The position numbers were made by a program, and so were the translations under genes. The notes below the pieces were generated by a model. It was given only the letters and a program-made list of their open reading frames with translations, ran no database searches and was not told the DNA's origin. From Seriola aureovittata (taxonomy: Eukaryota; Chordata; Actinopteri; Carangiformes; Carangidae), in NCBI RefSeq assembly GCF_021018895.1, contig NC_079380.1, forward strand, positions 7,799,736-7,863,735: 64,000 nt of DNA, given 5' to 3'. Numbering within the stretch: the stretch's first letter is position 1; every line of letters starts with the position of its first letter. This document shows, piece by piece, positions 50,479 through 63,954 of the stretch.

Positions 50479-50492
50479 GTTGCCTCGGTAAC
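50479..50492 (+). promoter_or_regulatory. RFX X-box consensus site
   Basis: GTTGCCTCGGTAAC fits GTNRCC-N2-RGYAAC exactly. It lies about 5.6 kb downstream of the lrrc4b stop, about 90 bp before a G25 run. Binding is unproven. Confidence 0.4.
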
Positions 50493-50582
50493 CGTGTCGC
50501 TGGTCACAAGCTGTCCGTTTTGGTCGTCTATTGCGAGCTTCGAGCTGTGTCGCGGAGTTGGAAGGTGGAGGGTTGGTGGGTT

Positions 50583-50607
50583 GGGGGGGGGGGGGGGGGG
50601 GGGGGGG
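50583..50607. repeat. G25 homopolymer
   Basis: A run of 25 G, a likely G-quadruplex former and sequencing-error hotspot. Confidence 0.9.
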
Positions 50608-52541
50608 CTGTCAGTGTGTGTGGGATGTGATGTGAGAGTGATGAGCGGTGTCTCATCCCAGATGACTATCTCCTCTGTGTCACTCAGCTGTGGGTCAGCG
50701 GGCCTCCGAGCCGCCGCTCCGAAGGAGACTGAGGAAAATCCACGCAGTCAGTGACGTGGTAAAATGGGGCGTGCTCACAGCTCATGTAATTGTAAAGTAC
50801 CAATTAATGGGAATAGTAAAGCCGGAGCACTGCTCAACACAGCTTCTCATGAATGCTTTATAAAGGAAGATATCGGTGTTGTCACGTGAAAACCTTGTAA
50901 CTCCAATTCTGTACATCAGTGAGATGATTACATCTTTCTGTTTGTGCTGAGAGCCTCTACAGCCCCTTGTGCCTGTGAAACTCTTTCAGAACTCCATGGG
51001 GTAAACTAAAAAAAAATAAAAATCTGTGGCACGGCAGGTTCAAAAGGAGTCTGTTTTTCTTAGATCCTGAAAAGCTCAAATTTTGGGCGATGCAAGGTTT
51101 TCACCCGACAGCGACCATATTGTGCTTTCAAACGCAGATTCATGTTTTGAGAACAATCTGGGATGTTGCGGCTCGTGTTGGGACTTGAGAACATTCTTCT
51201 GGAGCGACTTTGTGCCCCGGAGCGCTGTGGAAAACCAGATTTGTGATGTGTGCCGACTCAGGGACTTGTATTGGAATGTCCTGAACCATCCGTAACTATT
51301 AAAGGATGTGCTGACCCAGCAGCTGTGCTCCTCTCAGAGGACGGGCTCACAGTGAAGTTTCCAAATGCACATTCCCCTCTATCCACAGCAGCCCCGGCTC
51401 CCAGATTTACTGTTTATGGGCACCTTGGCTCAGCATCGTAATCACACTCTGCTGTGTCTGATGTTTGTTTGAAGCTGGGCGGGGGCCATAGAGTACATTT
51501 CAATGCTTTGAAGTGTAAATTCAGGTCTGGTTGGAGCACCGTATGGAGGCAGCAAGGAGATAGCAACAGTCATATGGATATAAGCTGGTGGTTTGATAAT
51601 GGAGCTGTCTAACCCTTATCTGTCTACTGAGGTTGCCGAGGCTCAGGAGGACGTGGGGTCAAAACCAAACCGGATGTCAACAGCGAGGGTCAGAAGTTGT
51701 CTGGGCTCAGAGAGGTGTAGACAGAGCAGAAATTAGCCCTGACCCAGATAAGCCTCCCCAGCTGAGCTTTGAATCAAACCTGCAACATCCTCCCAAGATG
51801 TTAAAAAAAAAAGAAGCAGGAAACGGTTGTAAACAGTCATCAATATGAAATAAACTTTTACTGGAGATATTGATTTTTCTTTACCCTTTTTTGTCTCCAC
51901 CCCCACATGTCAGCCAGTGAGGCATGCTGCTTTTCTCATTGGTGCTGATTTATTTATCAGGTCTGGCCCTTAGTACCCTCATTTCATGTCTGCTCTCATT
52001 TCTGCTCGCAGTCTATCTGACACCAACCTCACAAGTTATATTTTTACCCCTGATGCACATGAACGGCTACGAGCGACGCTCAGCGGGCAGTGCAGCGGCG
52101 GTGGTGGGGGCGGCGGCAGCGGCGGCGGGCCTCTGTCGCGGTCAAGCTGCAGCGTTTCTGTGTGGCCCGTCATGGCTGTGCCACGTTTACCAGGCTCAGC
52201 CAGCAGTGGAGCCCGCTTACTATGCAACAGCTACTGTCACCTCAGGCCTCCCCACCCTCTGAGCCCAGAGGGAAAAGAGTGACAGGGGAGGACAGGGTGG
52301 ACAGAAATAGAGAAAGAGAAAGGAGATAGATGAGAGATAGAAAAGAGACGAGGATGACAGGAGGAATAAAAAAATGACACTGAGAGACATCCTGTCACTC
52401 CATATCTGTGTAGGGTTTAGTCCACGTGTGTTTGCGTGTGTGTGTGTGTGTGTATGAATGTAATACGTCATGCACACAGAGAGGCCCCGGCTTTGTGCAC
52501 TCTGTGTGTGTCTTTGTGTAATATCTGCATGAGTGGCATAA

Positions 52542-52561
52542 GTATGCATATTTATGCATAC
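52542..52561. promoter_or_regulatory. POU-like palindrome
   Basis: GTATGCATA-TT-TATGCATAC, an exact inverted repeat of 9-bp arms around two bases. It contains two ATGCAT cores of the type seen in palindromic POU sites. Function is unknown. Confidence 0.3.
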
Positions 52562-53368
52562 GTCCGAATGCGTTGCGTGCGTACTCGTGTGCACTCGAGT
52601 GCGCACAGTATCCGTGTTCGTGTATCTGTGTGCGGCAGAGATAAAGACATGAAGGAGGAAGGGCCGCCGTGGTGCTTATATGTCACCCTGCGCTGGAGGG
52701 GAAATGACTCCTCTCTGTCCCCGGCCCGGGGGAGGCAGAGGAGGAGCACAGCTGACTTCTCCTGCTTCTCTGCCTTTTTCTCACCCTCTCCTTCAGAAAT
52801 GTAGCTAAAGCCTCAGTCACAGCCTCTCTCTCTCTCTCGTTCTTTGAGTCACACGCACACATACTTGTATGCTCGCTCGCTCGCTCACGGTAGTATGCCT
52901 CACATCGCCCCCCCACCCCTTTTCCTCCTCTCATGCTTCTCACCCCCTTAACCCTCCTCCGCTCTTCTCTATCTACCTCATGCCTCCTGTTTTACCCCCC
53001 CACCTTCTTCTGCCCCCCCCACCCCCACCCCCCACCCCACAGCTAGATGTCAACTTGTGATTCTGTATTAACCCCTTGATCCACACAAGTACACACACAC
53101 ACACACACAGCCGTTAGCCTCCTGCAACACTCCAGTTCTCTCTCAGGAAAATGGAAAACAAACCCAATGACAAACCAAGGCTTCTGATATTTCCTTCCCT
53201 CTGTTCAATTAAACATGGCCTCCATCTGCTTCTTTGTTTCGCTTCGGCTTTTCTTCTGCAATATTGACTATGGTTGTTCTTGTGATTGTTTCTTAAGACT
53301 GTGTTTTGACCTGTTATAACCACAGATGTGCGTATTAACACTGGAGGAACATGTCACGGGGGGTGTGT

Positions 53369-53404
<36 letters not shown>

Positions 53405-53834
53405 CAGAGAGAGTGAGTGTGCGTGGAGGAGGGTGGATTTGTTCTGCTTCAAGGTTCTGTGCCCAAATCTTTTTCAGAACATTCAATCTCTGTTCATGTG
53501 CCATACTGAGAAATTTATGAAATAAAAATAACGTTTTTTCACAAAATTCAAAGTGAGGTTGTGGTGCTTATTTTATGACTGGAGGTCTCTTAAAGTCATC
53601 GAGACAGAAAACAAGTGGAGAACCATGTGTCCTAAATCACTCGAGCACAGCAGCAGCAAAACCGTGTTTGTCTGCAGGTTATTTTGCCTGCATGTGTGTG
53701 TGTGTGCGTGTGTGTGTGTGTGTGAATTTATGTCAATTCGTAATGTGCATGTTCTTCCGTGTCGCTGTTGTTTTTCCAGAGCGGCACCTCTTCCTTCAGT
53801 TTTTTTTTTTTTTCTCTGTGTGCTGCAGCAGTGT

Positions 53835-53838
<4 letters not shown>

Positions 53839-53893
<55 letters not shown>
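53839..53893. repeat. (TG)n microsatellite
   Basis: A perfect TG run of about 55 bp. Shorter TG tracts lie on either side (about 53696-53724 and 54027-54066). Confidence 0.95.
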
Positions 53894-53895
<2 letters not shown>

Positions 53896-54020
53896 TGCTT
53901 TGAAGGCATCGTGTCAGTGTGTTAAAGCTGATTTGAGACTGAGGCTGTGGACCAGCTGGCTGCAGGGTGTGCTGCATCGTGACCCAAGTGGCTGACCTAC
54001 GCCTGTGCCCCATGTCTGTC

Positions 54021-54070
<50 letters not shown>

Positions 54071-54495
54071 CCTTTGTGTTGATGTGGGTGCATGTCTGTG
54101 TGTGAGTGTGTTGTTTTGTAGGATGTTGTTTAGCCTGCGGTGAACACTTAGCTCGTGCTGGCTGGGGGTTTGCCAAGAGGTCAGCTTCTGAATGCTACTG
54201 ACTCAGGGTTACAATTATTTGCTTACCGTGTGTGTGTTTATATATGTGTGGGTGCAGGGGTAAGGGGCACAGGAATGGGCTGTTGGGGTGGGTTAACGCT
54301 GATTTACTACGTCTTAACACAGGTTCTCCTGAAACGTTTGAGGAATAAATTGTTTTATTCACATGTTTTAATATCGGAGCTCTGGCAGTTCACTGCCTGT
54401 CGATCGACAACAAAGGTACAAAGCTCACCAAACCTATCTCTGAACTTTAACTTTGCTGCAAACCAGTGATGGAAAAAAGATTTACTGCCTGTGTT

Positions 54496-54568
<73 letters not shown>
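54496..54568. repeat. (TG)n microsatellite, one interruption
   Basis: A TG run with a single GG break at about 54519. Confidence 0.95.
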
Positions 54569-54573
<5 letters not shown>

Positions 54574-54859
54574 GTTTGTGCCCTCACAAGCAGAGCTTAT
54601 TGGGACAATGCACAATATTATTAATGTCCAGGTTTAAACTGTGTTCAATAGTGTAGTTTGGAATGAAACATAGTCAGTGACACTCGGTCAGAGCTGTACA
54701 CTTGAATTGGCCTTGAATGTTGTTAGACTTGACTCTTGTGTGTTGACGTGCTGAAATCGTCCCTTGCGCAGACACATACCTTGAAAGTTATATTAATATT
54801 ATTATTAGGTCCAAACATAACAAGGACTAGGTCTCAGGTATGTGACAAGAAGAAGGGTC

Positions 54860-55390
54860 TACCACCACGCTAACGGCTCTGTCAGGCTTTACCCAGGCAC
54901 AGCAGTTCTCCAAGCTAAATGCTAACATCAGCATGGTAACATGCTCACAATGACAAGCAGGCTAGCATGCTGAGTGTTAGCATGCTAACATTTGCTAATT
55001 AGCACCAAACACATTGTACAGCTGATCTGATGGGAACAGTTTTGCAGGTATAAGGATCAGGCAGAGTGAAAATGTTATCCAGATGATGGCACTGAATGGA
55101 AAGTCAAGAGGATCACCAAAGCTGTTATAATTCATCCTGAGGGGATATGAATCGGGGTACCACTTGAAATGGCAATGCATCAAATAGTTGTTGAGACATT
55201 TCACTTTAAACCGCAAATGGCAATCTCACAGTGGTGCCGGAGGAAAAGTCAGCGGATCACCAAAGTCATTAGGATTAATCCTCTGGGGACCATGAGCAGC
55301 TGTAGAAAATTTCATAGCAAGCCATTAAATAGTTGTTGAGATATTTCAGTTTGGACCAAAGCGGCGGCCTGATCTACAGACTGACAAAGG
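54860..55390 (+). mobile_element. non-autonomous percomorph interspersed repeat
   Basis: Matches, from memory, a very common fish element. Blocks in order: CACGCTAACGGCTCTG, TTAGCATGCTAACATTTGC, GGATCACCAAAG, ATAGTTGTTGAGACATTTCA, GGACCATGAGC and ATAGTTGTTGAGATATTTCA. Two internal units (from about 55098 and 55241) repeat GTCA-GGATCACCAAAG ... ATCCT ... AATAGTTGTTGAGA with a period near 145 bp. It has no coding capacity. The usual GC-rich terminal inverted repeat is weak here, so the copy is old. Confidence 0.75.
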
Positions 55391-57698
55391 AAAACATTCA
55401 AATGCTGTATCATTTGAATGGGTTTACATTCAGACCTGCGAGGTTTGCACATGACTATGCAATATGAAAAACTGATGACCTATCTTGGACTTTCTCGTGA
55501 GGACTTGATACTTATATTTGCTTCAAAAGACTTAAAAACAGCTCCGCTCTTACATCACTTCTCCGTCTTACCTAATGTATTCAATAATCCAAGGCATGAT
55601 GATTTGTCCTTAGTTATTTTTTGCCATTTATATCACATCCATCTATAAACTGTACTGAACTATAACTATTTCAAACCATGCATATTGTTTTGCTGTAGTG
55701 TATTTCCCTTCAAGCAGCTTTTACATGTAAACCAGGAAGCATTTATTCTTTTTTTTTTCAAAGCTGGTAATCTAGCAATTTAGCTTTTCTATTTTTTTCT
55801 CCAAAAACTCAGTAAATTCTGTAATCAGATTATTGTAATCCAGTTACACATGTATTACTCCTCCAGCCTTTGTGTGGGTGTGTGCTTGAGAAGCAGCCGC
55901 AGCAAAAAAAAAGAAAGAAAAGAAAATGCAAACAAGCACTGTCCTCTTTTGCATGATGTCTCTGCACAATCAATGTTAAAGCGTACAAGTGTGAATTGCA
56001 TGAACATCGTGCAATTTATTTTTTGTTTTTTTAAAGTGTGACATGTTCTCTGCATGGGTGCATGAGCTTGGGTGCATAGTAGAAGACCATCAGCGAGTGG
56101 AAAATGCAAGTGCTCTTTCTACAGGAGTGTTGGAACTTCAAAATGCTGATGCGACACCATCTCCATTCGCATACGTACATGCCATGCAGGCTGCAGTACG
56201 CAGTCGCACTGAGTAGATTATGCAAAACCACCTAACAATTCTCATTTTCACCTCACTGACACGAGTATGTACATGACTCAAGGGCAGAGCAGCAAGTACG
56301 TACTTAAGATTGGAACAGACTGCATGAAATCCGGGGCAATTTATAGGTGACAAAACAGTGAGGCTAAAGCACGCAGCTCAATCACGAGGCTCTATTCCTC
56401 TCTCAGCTCTAGTTATGTTAAAATAGTTGTGATTGAAGGGGGCGAAGGCGGGCAAGGTTGGCCGGGGGAACTGTGAGGGGAGAAATGCAAGCTGATGGAA
56501 GTTACAGGGATGGAGATTTGAGAAGGAGGAGGAGGGGGGGGAAAAGAGGGGGAAGGGAGTCCTAATGATGAGCGGCAAACAAGTTTCCGTTTTTCTGCCT
56601 CTCCTCCTCATGAAAAGGCCAATTCTTGCAGTTGGCTGGAATCTAAGTGATTTGCCCCCCCCCCCCCCCCCTCCTCCCCGCTTCTCCCCTTCTGGGGCCT
56701 GTCGCATGTCACTCTCCTCCTCGCTGCCATTTGTCTCTGGTTTTCTGCTCTGGTGCTCATGCTGGGTCGTCTTCGTCGTCGGTGTAGTTACTCTGCTTCG
56801 TCTGGAGGTCAAGGCTGGCATTAGTCCTGGATGTGAAGGTCAGAGCGAGAAAAAGGTGCCTCTGTCTTCTTTAATTCAGTCTGGTGTGATGAACGGTGCA
56901 TGTCACCCTTCCACAGCCCCCACCCGCTCTTCCTCCACATCGCCACTCTCCCACTCTGCAGTGATACAGTTGTAAAGTGTAACCTTGGAGACAGGGGCTA
57001 ATCATCCATCCCATAGCTACCCTTTCAATCCTTCTCCCTCCACCTCACCACCTCGCTGTCTCTTTACACCTCCCCTCCTCGCCTCCGCCTCCCACCTCCT
57101 TTCCACTTTTCCCCTCCTCCTCACCGCAACAGGCTTTCTTAGGTTTTTCATTGGGTTTACAGTATTTTCTCAATTATCTGCCTACCTCTTTACCTCCCTT
57201 CCCTCCTCCTTTACCCCCCCCGTCCTCCCCTCTCTTTATTTGTCCTGTGGAAGGACGTTTGTTTTCCTGTGGGGGTAGAGGGGAATCGACATCGAGAGAT
57301 GAGTTATTGATTAGAAAGCAGGTTGCAGGGGAGAGGTAATGCGACTCGGAGAGAGAGAGAGAGTGAAGACAGAATGACACGTACAACCTATGACACATTC
57401 TGCATACTGTATCAAGGCAGCATACCCACGCATGCCGATGTAACATATGTGCAATGTGGCGTGTGCGCGCTGTTACAGGCACTAAATTAAAGGTGACACA
57501 AATCATCACTGTTGTGTGAAAGTGAATGTTTAACAGATTAATGGATATGTGTTTGTGGAGAAATCAAAAAATTAGATTTCGCTTCAGAGATACTGATCAT
57601 GAAATCTTATTTTTTAATGGGTTTTAGTGATGTTAGTGGGAGGAGACCAAAATGACTTTGCAGGTGATTGGATTGCGCCTACTGACGTTCACTGAGAC
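55391..57698. other. non-coding flank
   Basis: No gene supported. Around 55820 GTAATCAGATTATTGTAATCC resembles part of a common fish repeat. C20 at about 56657-56675. Pyrimidine-rich sequence at 57020-57240 gives spurious Pro/Ser-rich frames. Confidence 0.5.
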
Positions 57699-57779
57699 CT
57701 CAAAACGAACCATATTTAGATGAACATACCACGCACAGCCAGTCAGTGGTCTGTTCATCTAAAAGTGGTTCATTTTGAG
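57699..57779. repeat. inverted repeat, 28-bp arms, 25-bp loop
   Basis: The left arm (57699-57726; CTCAAAACGAACC then TTTAGATGAACA) pairs with the right arm (57752-57779) at 25 of 28 positions. The pairing does not clearly extend beyond. A transcript would form a hairpin of about 80 nt. It could be a small foldback transposon, a microRNA-like precursor or chance. Confidence 0.7.
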
Positions 57780-60276
57780 AACCATCTATCCTTGGGTTTT
57801 TTTTTTTTGTTGTTTTTTTAAATAGGTTTAGCAAACTGAAAATTATGGCGGCTGTTCCTGAAATGTTGGCAAATCTCACCTAAGAATCAAACTCAAAACC
57901 CAATGCTGCCGGTTGTCGTTATCATAAAAAACACTTTCCATAATTTGACGATTTCTGTGGGTCTAAGCTGAGAGGCTCAATCTGTTCTCAGTGGAGGTTT
58001 TTCTGACTAAAATCTTGCTGCGAAAACCGAAATCACAAGATTCAGAGTGGCTTAGCGAAGAAAACAAGTCCGTTTATTTCAAATCCAGAGAGGCGGTACA
58101 TTGGAGAAACCATTTTCCAGCTGACAATGACACATGTTAACCGCGCTGTTAAGCAGGGCCTCACATAATTGAAAACGTACACACTTTCAGCCACATGTGG
58201 CTCACGTACAAGGGCAGGTATGACACCAGCAGTTTGCAGTTAGACCAAGCAGAGAATATGTCATCCCAGGAGAAGGTCAAAAAAATCCAGCAAACAACAC
58301 AAGATGTAATTTATAACAAGGATTTACCCAGGGACACTATTTCATGCACAGCTATCCATGAAGAGATGTCTTTTTTTTCCCTGAGAGCAGGCATATGTTC
58401 TGTCAGACACCGGTGGAGGCGTCAACGTAACACCAGTCCACCAGCCAAAGTGTGTGTGTGTGTGCAGTAAAAACAGCTCTTTAAGGAGGTGCCAGAGCTT
58501 CCTGTGTGGTGTGCAGTGTTTGCAGCATGTTGACTTTTGATATGACGCTATCATGCTCTCCAGTCTGGACCACTGCAATGGGCTTGCATCCACACACCCG
58601 TTTCCACTGAGCTAGTCAAACCTGAACATCTAACAGGACTCTGACAAAGGAGATGAAAGCGGTTCAGCCGGCCGGATAGCAGCCTGCTATCTCGGATAAT
58701 TATCTCTGATATTCGCCATTCCAGACGAAAGCAGAACAACCGGGAGACAATCTGTACAAACAAACACGATGCGATTATGAATGCATTACCATCCAGCAGA
58801 CAGGCAATCAACGCGCAATGACTTGTCACGCAACCCTGCAGAATTAAGAGTCCTCTCAGGTTTCTCACACATCAGGGAGGATTGACATGCAAACAGCAGA
58901 GCTGCGTAGTCTAGTCGGCCTCACCTCAATCGTCCCCCACCCCCCACCCCCCAACTTGCTCGTACTCTTCTCTCTGTGTCTCCTGGTTACATAAAGGTGC
59001 TGTGTTTGTTCCACCAAGGTGAACTGACTGGCTTGATGGCGTACACCGAGACACTCGTTGCACATCTCAAAAGCCGTCTACTCTCCGGCGTGTAACCTTC
59101 GCTTGTGCACATGGTCACCGCCGCTGCTGCCACTTCCTCCCATCCCTGTGCTGCAGTGCTAAACGATTCAAGTAGTTGCGGTAATGACTTGAGGCAAGGA
59201 GGCAATGGCTGAGGTGAATCTCTCCCTCTCCTTCTCTCTCAGTCTCATCAGCGTCTTCAATCCATCGATTAGCTACAGAGGAGTAGTGACAGGCAGGAGC
59301 CACTGCGGTCCTGCAGGATTGCCTGTGTGTGTGTGTGTGTGTGTGTTTGTGTGTGTCGGCCTGCGAGTGTGAACAACAGATAGGGATAGAGACAGCAGAC
59401 ACGGGGGCAGAGCCTGTAGTCGTGCACACCTATGCGTTGGAGTGCGAGAGCCTTATTTACTCCAGTACCTGGTTTATTGAGTCAACCCCCGCAGTCAGGC
59501 TCCAATGCAGCTGCCTGGCCCCTCGGCTCAGCTGCTTCTGCCACCGCTACGTGCTAAGTTACCAGGCTTTTGCTGCGTTCATGTGCCCCCCACCCCCCCA
59601 CCCCCTTTCAGTTCATCCCAACCACAAAAGCACCACTCTTGTGCACATGCAAACGTCGTTTACCATGCAGGGGCACCCCACCTCTGCGCCCACGCCGCAC
59701 ACATCGGACCTATTTACGCATGGAGCGGCGGTGGCGGCAGTGGTGCCTAATGAGACAACATTATTTATAGTCCGGTGTGACAGCAGCGGCCTCGCCATTA
59801 GACTGATAATGAGTCATTGGGATATTGATGGATGCTTGTCTATACTGGTATTCACCAAGGAACCGTTGACACTTCTCTGGGTTGCCGTGGATACCAACGC
59901 TGCCTGCTAAATGACCCAATAATAATAATGATAACAATGACAGCACTATGTGGAGATTGAGTTTTAAAACCACAGGGAGAAGGACGCCGGCTGGAGCGTG
60001 AGAGTAATGAGGATGGAAAGAGAGCAATACAAATGAAAAGAGGGAAATAAATGTGTGTGTGTGTGTGTGTGTGGGGGGGGGGGGGGTTGTATCAGAGGTT
60101 TACATTCGGCTGGGTGGGTAGGGGGGCAGAGGGGGGGGCACACAATCGATGATCAGTGAAGTAGTATTAGCATTGTTCATACATCCCCCCCGACACACAC
60201 ACACCCCATCCACCCAACCACCCCCACGTCCCCACCACCCCCTTCCTCTTGCGGCCTCTTTCTTTCTTGCTGCAGC

Positions 60277-60290
60277 GTTGCCATGGCGAC
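60277..60290 (+). promoter_or_regulatory. X-box-like site
   Basis: GTTGCCATGGCGAC, one base from the RFX consensus. A related GTTACTATGGCGAC lies 528 bp further on (60805-60818). Confidence 0.35.
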
Positions 60291-61460
60291 CGAGAAATGT
60301 GGGAATACCTCTGTCCTTCAGAGAGAGAGAGAGAGAGTAAAAGAGAGAGAAGAAAGAGATGGAATGAGACATAGGGCGTGAGGAAGGAAGGAAGGAGGGA
60401 AGAAGGGGGACAGGGGAACAGACATCACTCACTTGCTGAGCGCACATTAAAGCCTTGTTTAGCCCTTGAAGGAGCAGCTAAAGTATGAAACATCGTGATC
60501 TTACACACTCGTGTACACACATAAACAAATGTGCGTCAGAGTCGGCGCCCCGCTAATGCATTCAGCTCCCTTCACTGGCTCCGCTTCCATGAAAGAGAGT
60601 TAGTAGAAAGTGTTTTCAGTTGAGTTTGCGTGCGCAAACACACACACACATATACTTTGCTCTCTGACACACTCTTCTTTGCTTGCAATCTCTCCATCAC
60701 ACACAGAGACACACACACACAGGCGTGATTGTGATCGCACACATGTTAATCAGTGACCAGCCAGGCTCCTATGTATTTACCTGCTCTCGAGTTGTGAGGC
60801 TATGGTTACTATGGCGACCCATCCAGACTGAAATAGTCTCAGTGCCATTTGCTTTCCATTGCATGGCATGTTCCCCTCACCTTGTTTACCCTAAATTCTT
60901 CCCCTGAACCCCCCACCCCCACCCACCCCCGTCCTCATCCCATGCAGGTGAGTGGTCCATTAGGGAAACCAGAGAGGAGGCCCCCCACCCCCCAACCCCC
61001 CAATCTGTTGACGCTCCTGTCGTCCCCTTCTCCTGCATCGCGCTCACCTTCCTGCCAACCTGCTGCAAAGATCCTCCTCAAATTCATTTTATTGGCAGCT
61101 AGCATTTCCATGGAAACATCTCGAAACCATGGAAACTATTTGAACGGAGCCAAACGCTTTCAAAACTGCTGCACTCGTCCCCTCGCTCTACCTCTTTTCT
61201 CCCTCACACTATCCGTACTCTCTCCCTTTCCTCCCCCCCCAATATAGACAATACTGTTGTCGCAGTCTACCTATACATGTGTGTGTATATATACTATATA
61301 TATATATATATATAGTATATATATGTAGGCTACTGTGTGTGTGTGTGTGAGATAGTCAAGTTTTTATGCAACCCAACATGCCATTACTCCTGGTTAAACC
61401 TACGTCATGCATGGATTTGAGTTTTGGCTGTGGGTCTGTGTGAGCCGATTGTCTTTAACA

Positions 61461-61463
<3 letters not shown>

Positions 61464-61524
<61 letters not shown>
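61464..61524. repeat. (TG)n microsatellite
   Basis: A perfect TG run of about 61 bp. Confidence 0.95.
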
Positions 61525-61525
<1 letters not shown>

Positions 61526-63481
61526 ATGTTTGCATCTGGGCCTTGTGCACTCTCTGCAAGAACCAAACATGATTATGGGCTAGTACCATGATGCCTAAGC
61601 CTCCTCTCCTCCTCCACCACTACTTACCTCCAGCTTGTCCTCTCAAGTGTTTCAGCTGCATGCCTGTCTGTCAACTTCAGACTCCTCCCCCGGGATGCAG
61701 CCTGATGATGTGAACTGGAGTAAAACTGAACTGACTGGGGGTCCAGTCACAGCAGCCCTCTCCTCACTGGGCTCCTGGCCGTTGCAGCCACCAGCCTCCA
61801 GCCAGATGAAAACCCCCACACCTAAATTTAGATTCTGGTTTCATTTTGAAGCTGCAGTGGGTATAGTGAGTATACGTAGTCCTGAAGATTATCCCAACTT
61901 CATTTGCAGTGTTTGTGCAAATTACGTTTTTTTATTATTTTTTTATTACCTATTTTTTTTTATTGTGTCCTAGAAAAAACATTGGTATAACATTACAAAA
62001 TCAGATATTTGTGACAATTAAATTATATATACAACACAAAAAAAGTTTAAACCAGCAAAGAACAAGAAAACATAAATAAATACAAATACATAATGAAGCA
62101 AGTGTTTTTAATTTAAAGAGAGAGGACAAAAGAAAGAGATTTCAAAAAAGTGGATGTCAATAATCTCTATTAATAAACAAATTGGCCTGTCGAGGGTCCC
62201 AACTTAGTTTTGATGTTGCGCGTGTGCACAATTTTCCCCATTGAAAGAGAAGAAATTAGGTGAAGATGATTGTGCTATGTGTGTGTATAGACATGTTATA
62301 TGATTTCTGGATATTTAACCTGATCAAAATCTAGTTGCCGAGTTCATCCTGCATGTTAAAGGTGCACTGTCTAGCATGCGAAATGTGTAGTTCCAGTGAA
62401 AGGCAACAGAACGCTGATGCAGACTGTCTAGTCAAACATATTTACTGCCTCATTTACTGACCCTGATAGATCCCTGTTCAGAGGAGACACGATAGCAGAG
62501 AGTCTAAACAGCGTGAAGCGTTCTGTAGCATGTGCCATGGTTTGTGTTTGTGTAATAATTCATTGGAGCTTTTCCAAAAGTAAAAGTTTGCTGAAAGGGC
62601 CTCACAACTTGACTGGCCTCCATGACTACAGTGAGCTGGATCTGACTTATCATCTAAGAGCTATTAAAAGTTGTTTATTTTTATTTTTTGAGGCACATAT
62701 CAGAGCAGCTCCTTTAACACCGAGGCTTTTGAACGTGACATCGCTGACTGAGACAAGAGATGTGAAGAAAACATTTACACAAAAAATGCAACCAACAATG
62801 CTTTGTTTGACTTCTCTTGCGTGCCAAAGATGGAAGAAAGAAGAAGAAGAAAATAAAAAGTGCCATAACTGTGAAATTTAATCTGTCCTATTTTAGATCC
62901 GTCGGTAATAATTGATATCTCGCCACAGCTCTGATGCGTCAAACAGCTTTGATTTTATCTGAGAGATCTAATTGTAAGGCTGTGGTCATACAAGCGCAGG
63001 GAAACTAATAGCATCACTCTCAACACGAAACTGGGCAGATAAAATAATTCCCATCCTTAATGGTAGCGAATGAAGTACAGATATCCCTTCAATGTTGAGC
63101 TGCCCTTGTTGTCCTCATCAAAGAAACATATATAAAACATTAATCACTCTTCTTCTTGAGTCTTGTCTCCTCCCACACTTTCCCCTTCAGTTATTTTTTT
63201 ATTTTTTTTATGTACTGTACTTTTCTCTCTGCTTGCAGTTTTTCCAACCCTAGATTCCTTAAAATAAAGCATTTCCGTTCTATTTTTTTCTTTTTTTTTC
63301 TCAGCAAGTAAAGTGAAATTAGCGTAATTGTTTTAATGGGAAGACCTCAAGGCATTTTTTTTTCCTCCACCCTGTGATAGCAGATGAGTCCCTCTCACCT
63401 GAAGTGTGAGGCTGGCCCCAAAATCAGAGAGAGGAAGCAGGAGAGAAAAACTCATGGTAAAAGCAGAAAAATATAACAAAT

Positions 63482-63490
<9 letters not shown>

Positions 63491-63518
<28 letters not shown>
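63491..63518. repeat. A28 homopolymer
   Basis: A run of 28 A. There is no recognisable retroelement body directly upstream, so it is not clearly a retroposon tail. Confidence 0.9.
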
Positions 63519-63520
<2 letters not shown>

Positions 63521-63840
63521 AAACAATACCCTAAAATAATAATACTATTACTAAACATAATGCAGATGAAAGCACAGGCACATATGCAATTTTATTCCCC
63601 AAAGACCTGCTCAGGATTTGCTCAGTGGGGGGAAAAAAAACAATTACAGTGCCATGAAATGAATAAAAGGTATATTCAGTTATCTGAGTCCTTTGAAGAT
63701 GGGTGAGGACGAGTAAGCAAATCTAATTCAAGAGCGAGGGTTTTCCGTCGCAGAGGAGTCAACGAGAAGAAGGAGAAAAAAAAAACTCCCAAAGTGCAGA
63801 GATTAGTAGTTAGTGCTGCCAGTTTCTTCTTCTCTGGAGT

Positions 63841-63954
<114 letters not shown>

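Larger units (their letters stand above)
48089..54859. other. microsatellite-rich 3' flank
   Basis: No gene supported. Besides the tracts listed separately there are CT (49058-49080), T20 (50119-50138), TG (53378-53402, 54027-54066) and CT/CA-rich stretches. The segment 49330-49830 is relatively complex and repeat-poor and might contain regulatory DNA. Confidence 0.5.

Noticed and set aside
59329..59910. 193-codon + strand open frame
   Set aside because: It starts in a TG repeat, has no recognisable domain, and the overlapping frames are equally open. More likely chance in GC-richer sequence.
62513..62881. 122-codon + strand frame
   Set aside because: No signal, domain or splice context. 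Its composition is like the surrounding AT-rich DNA.
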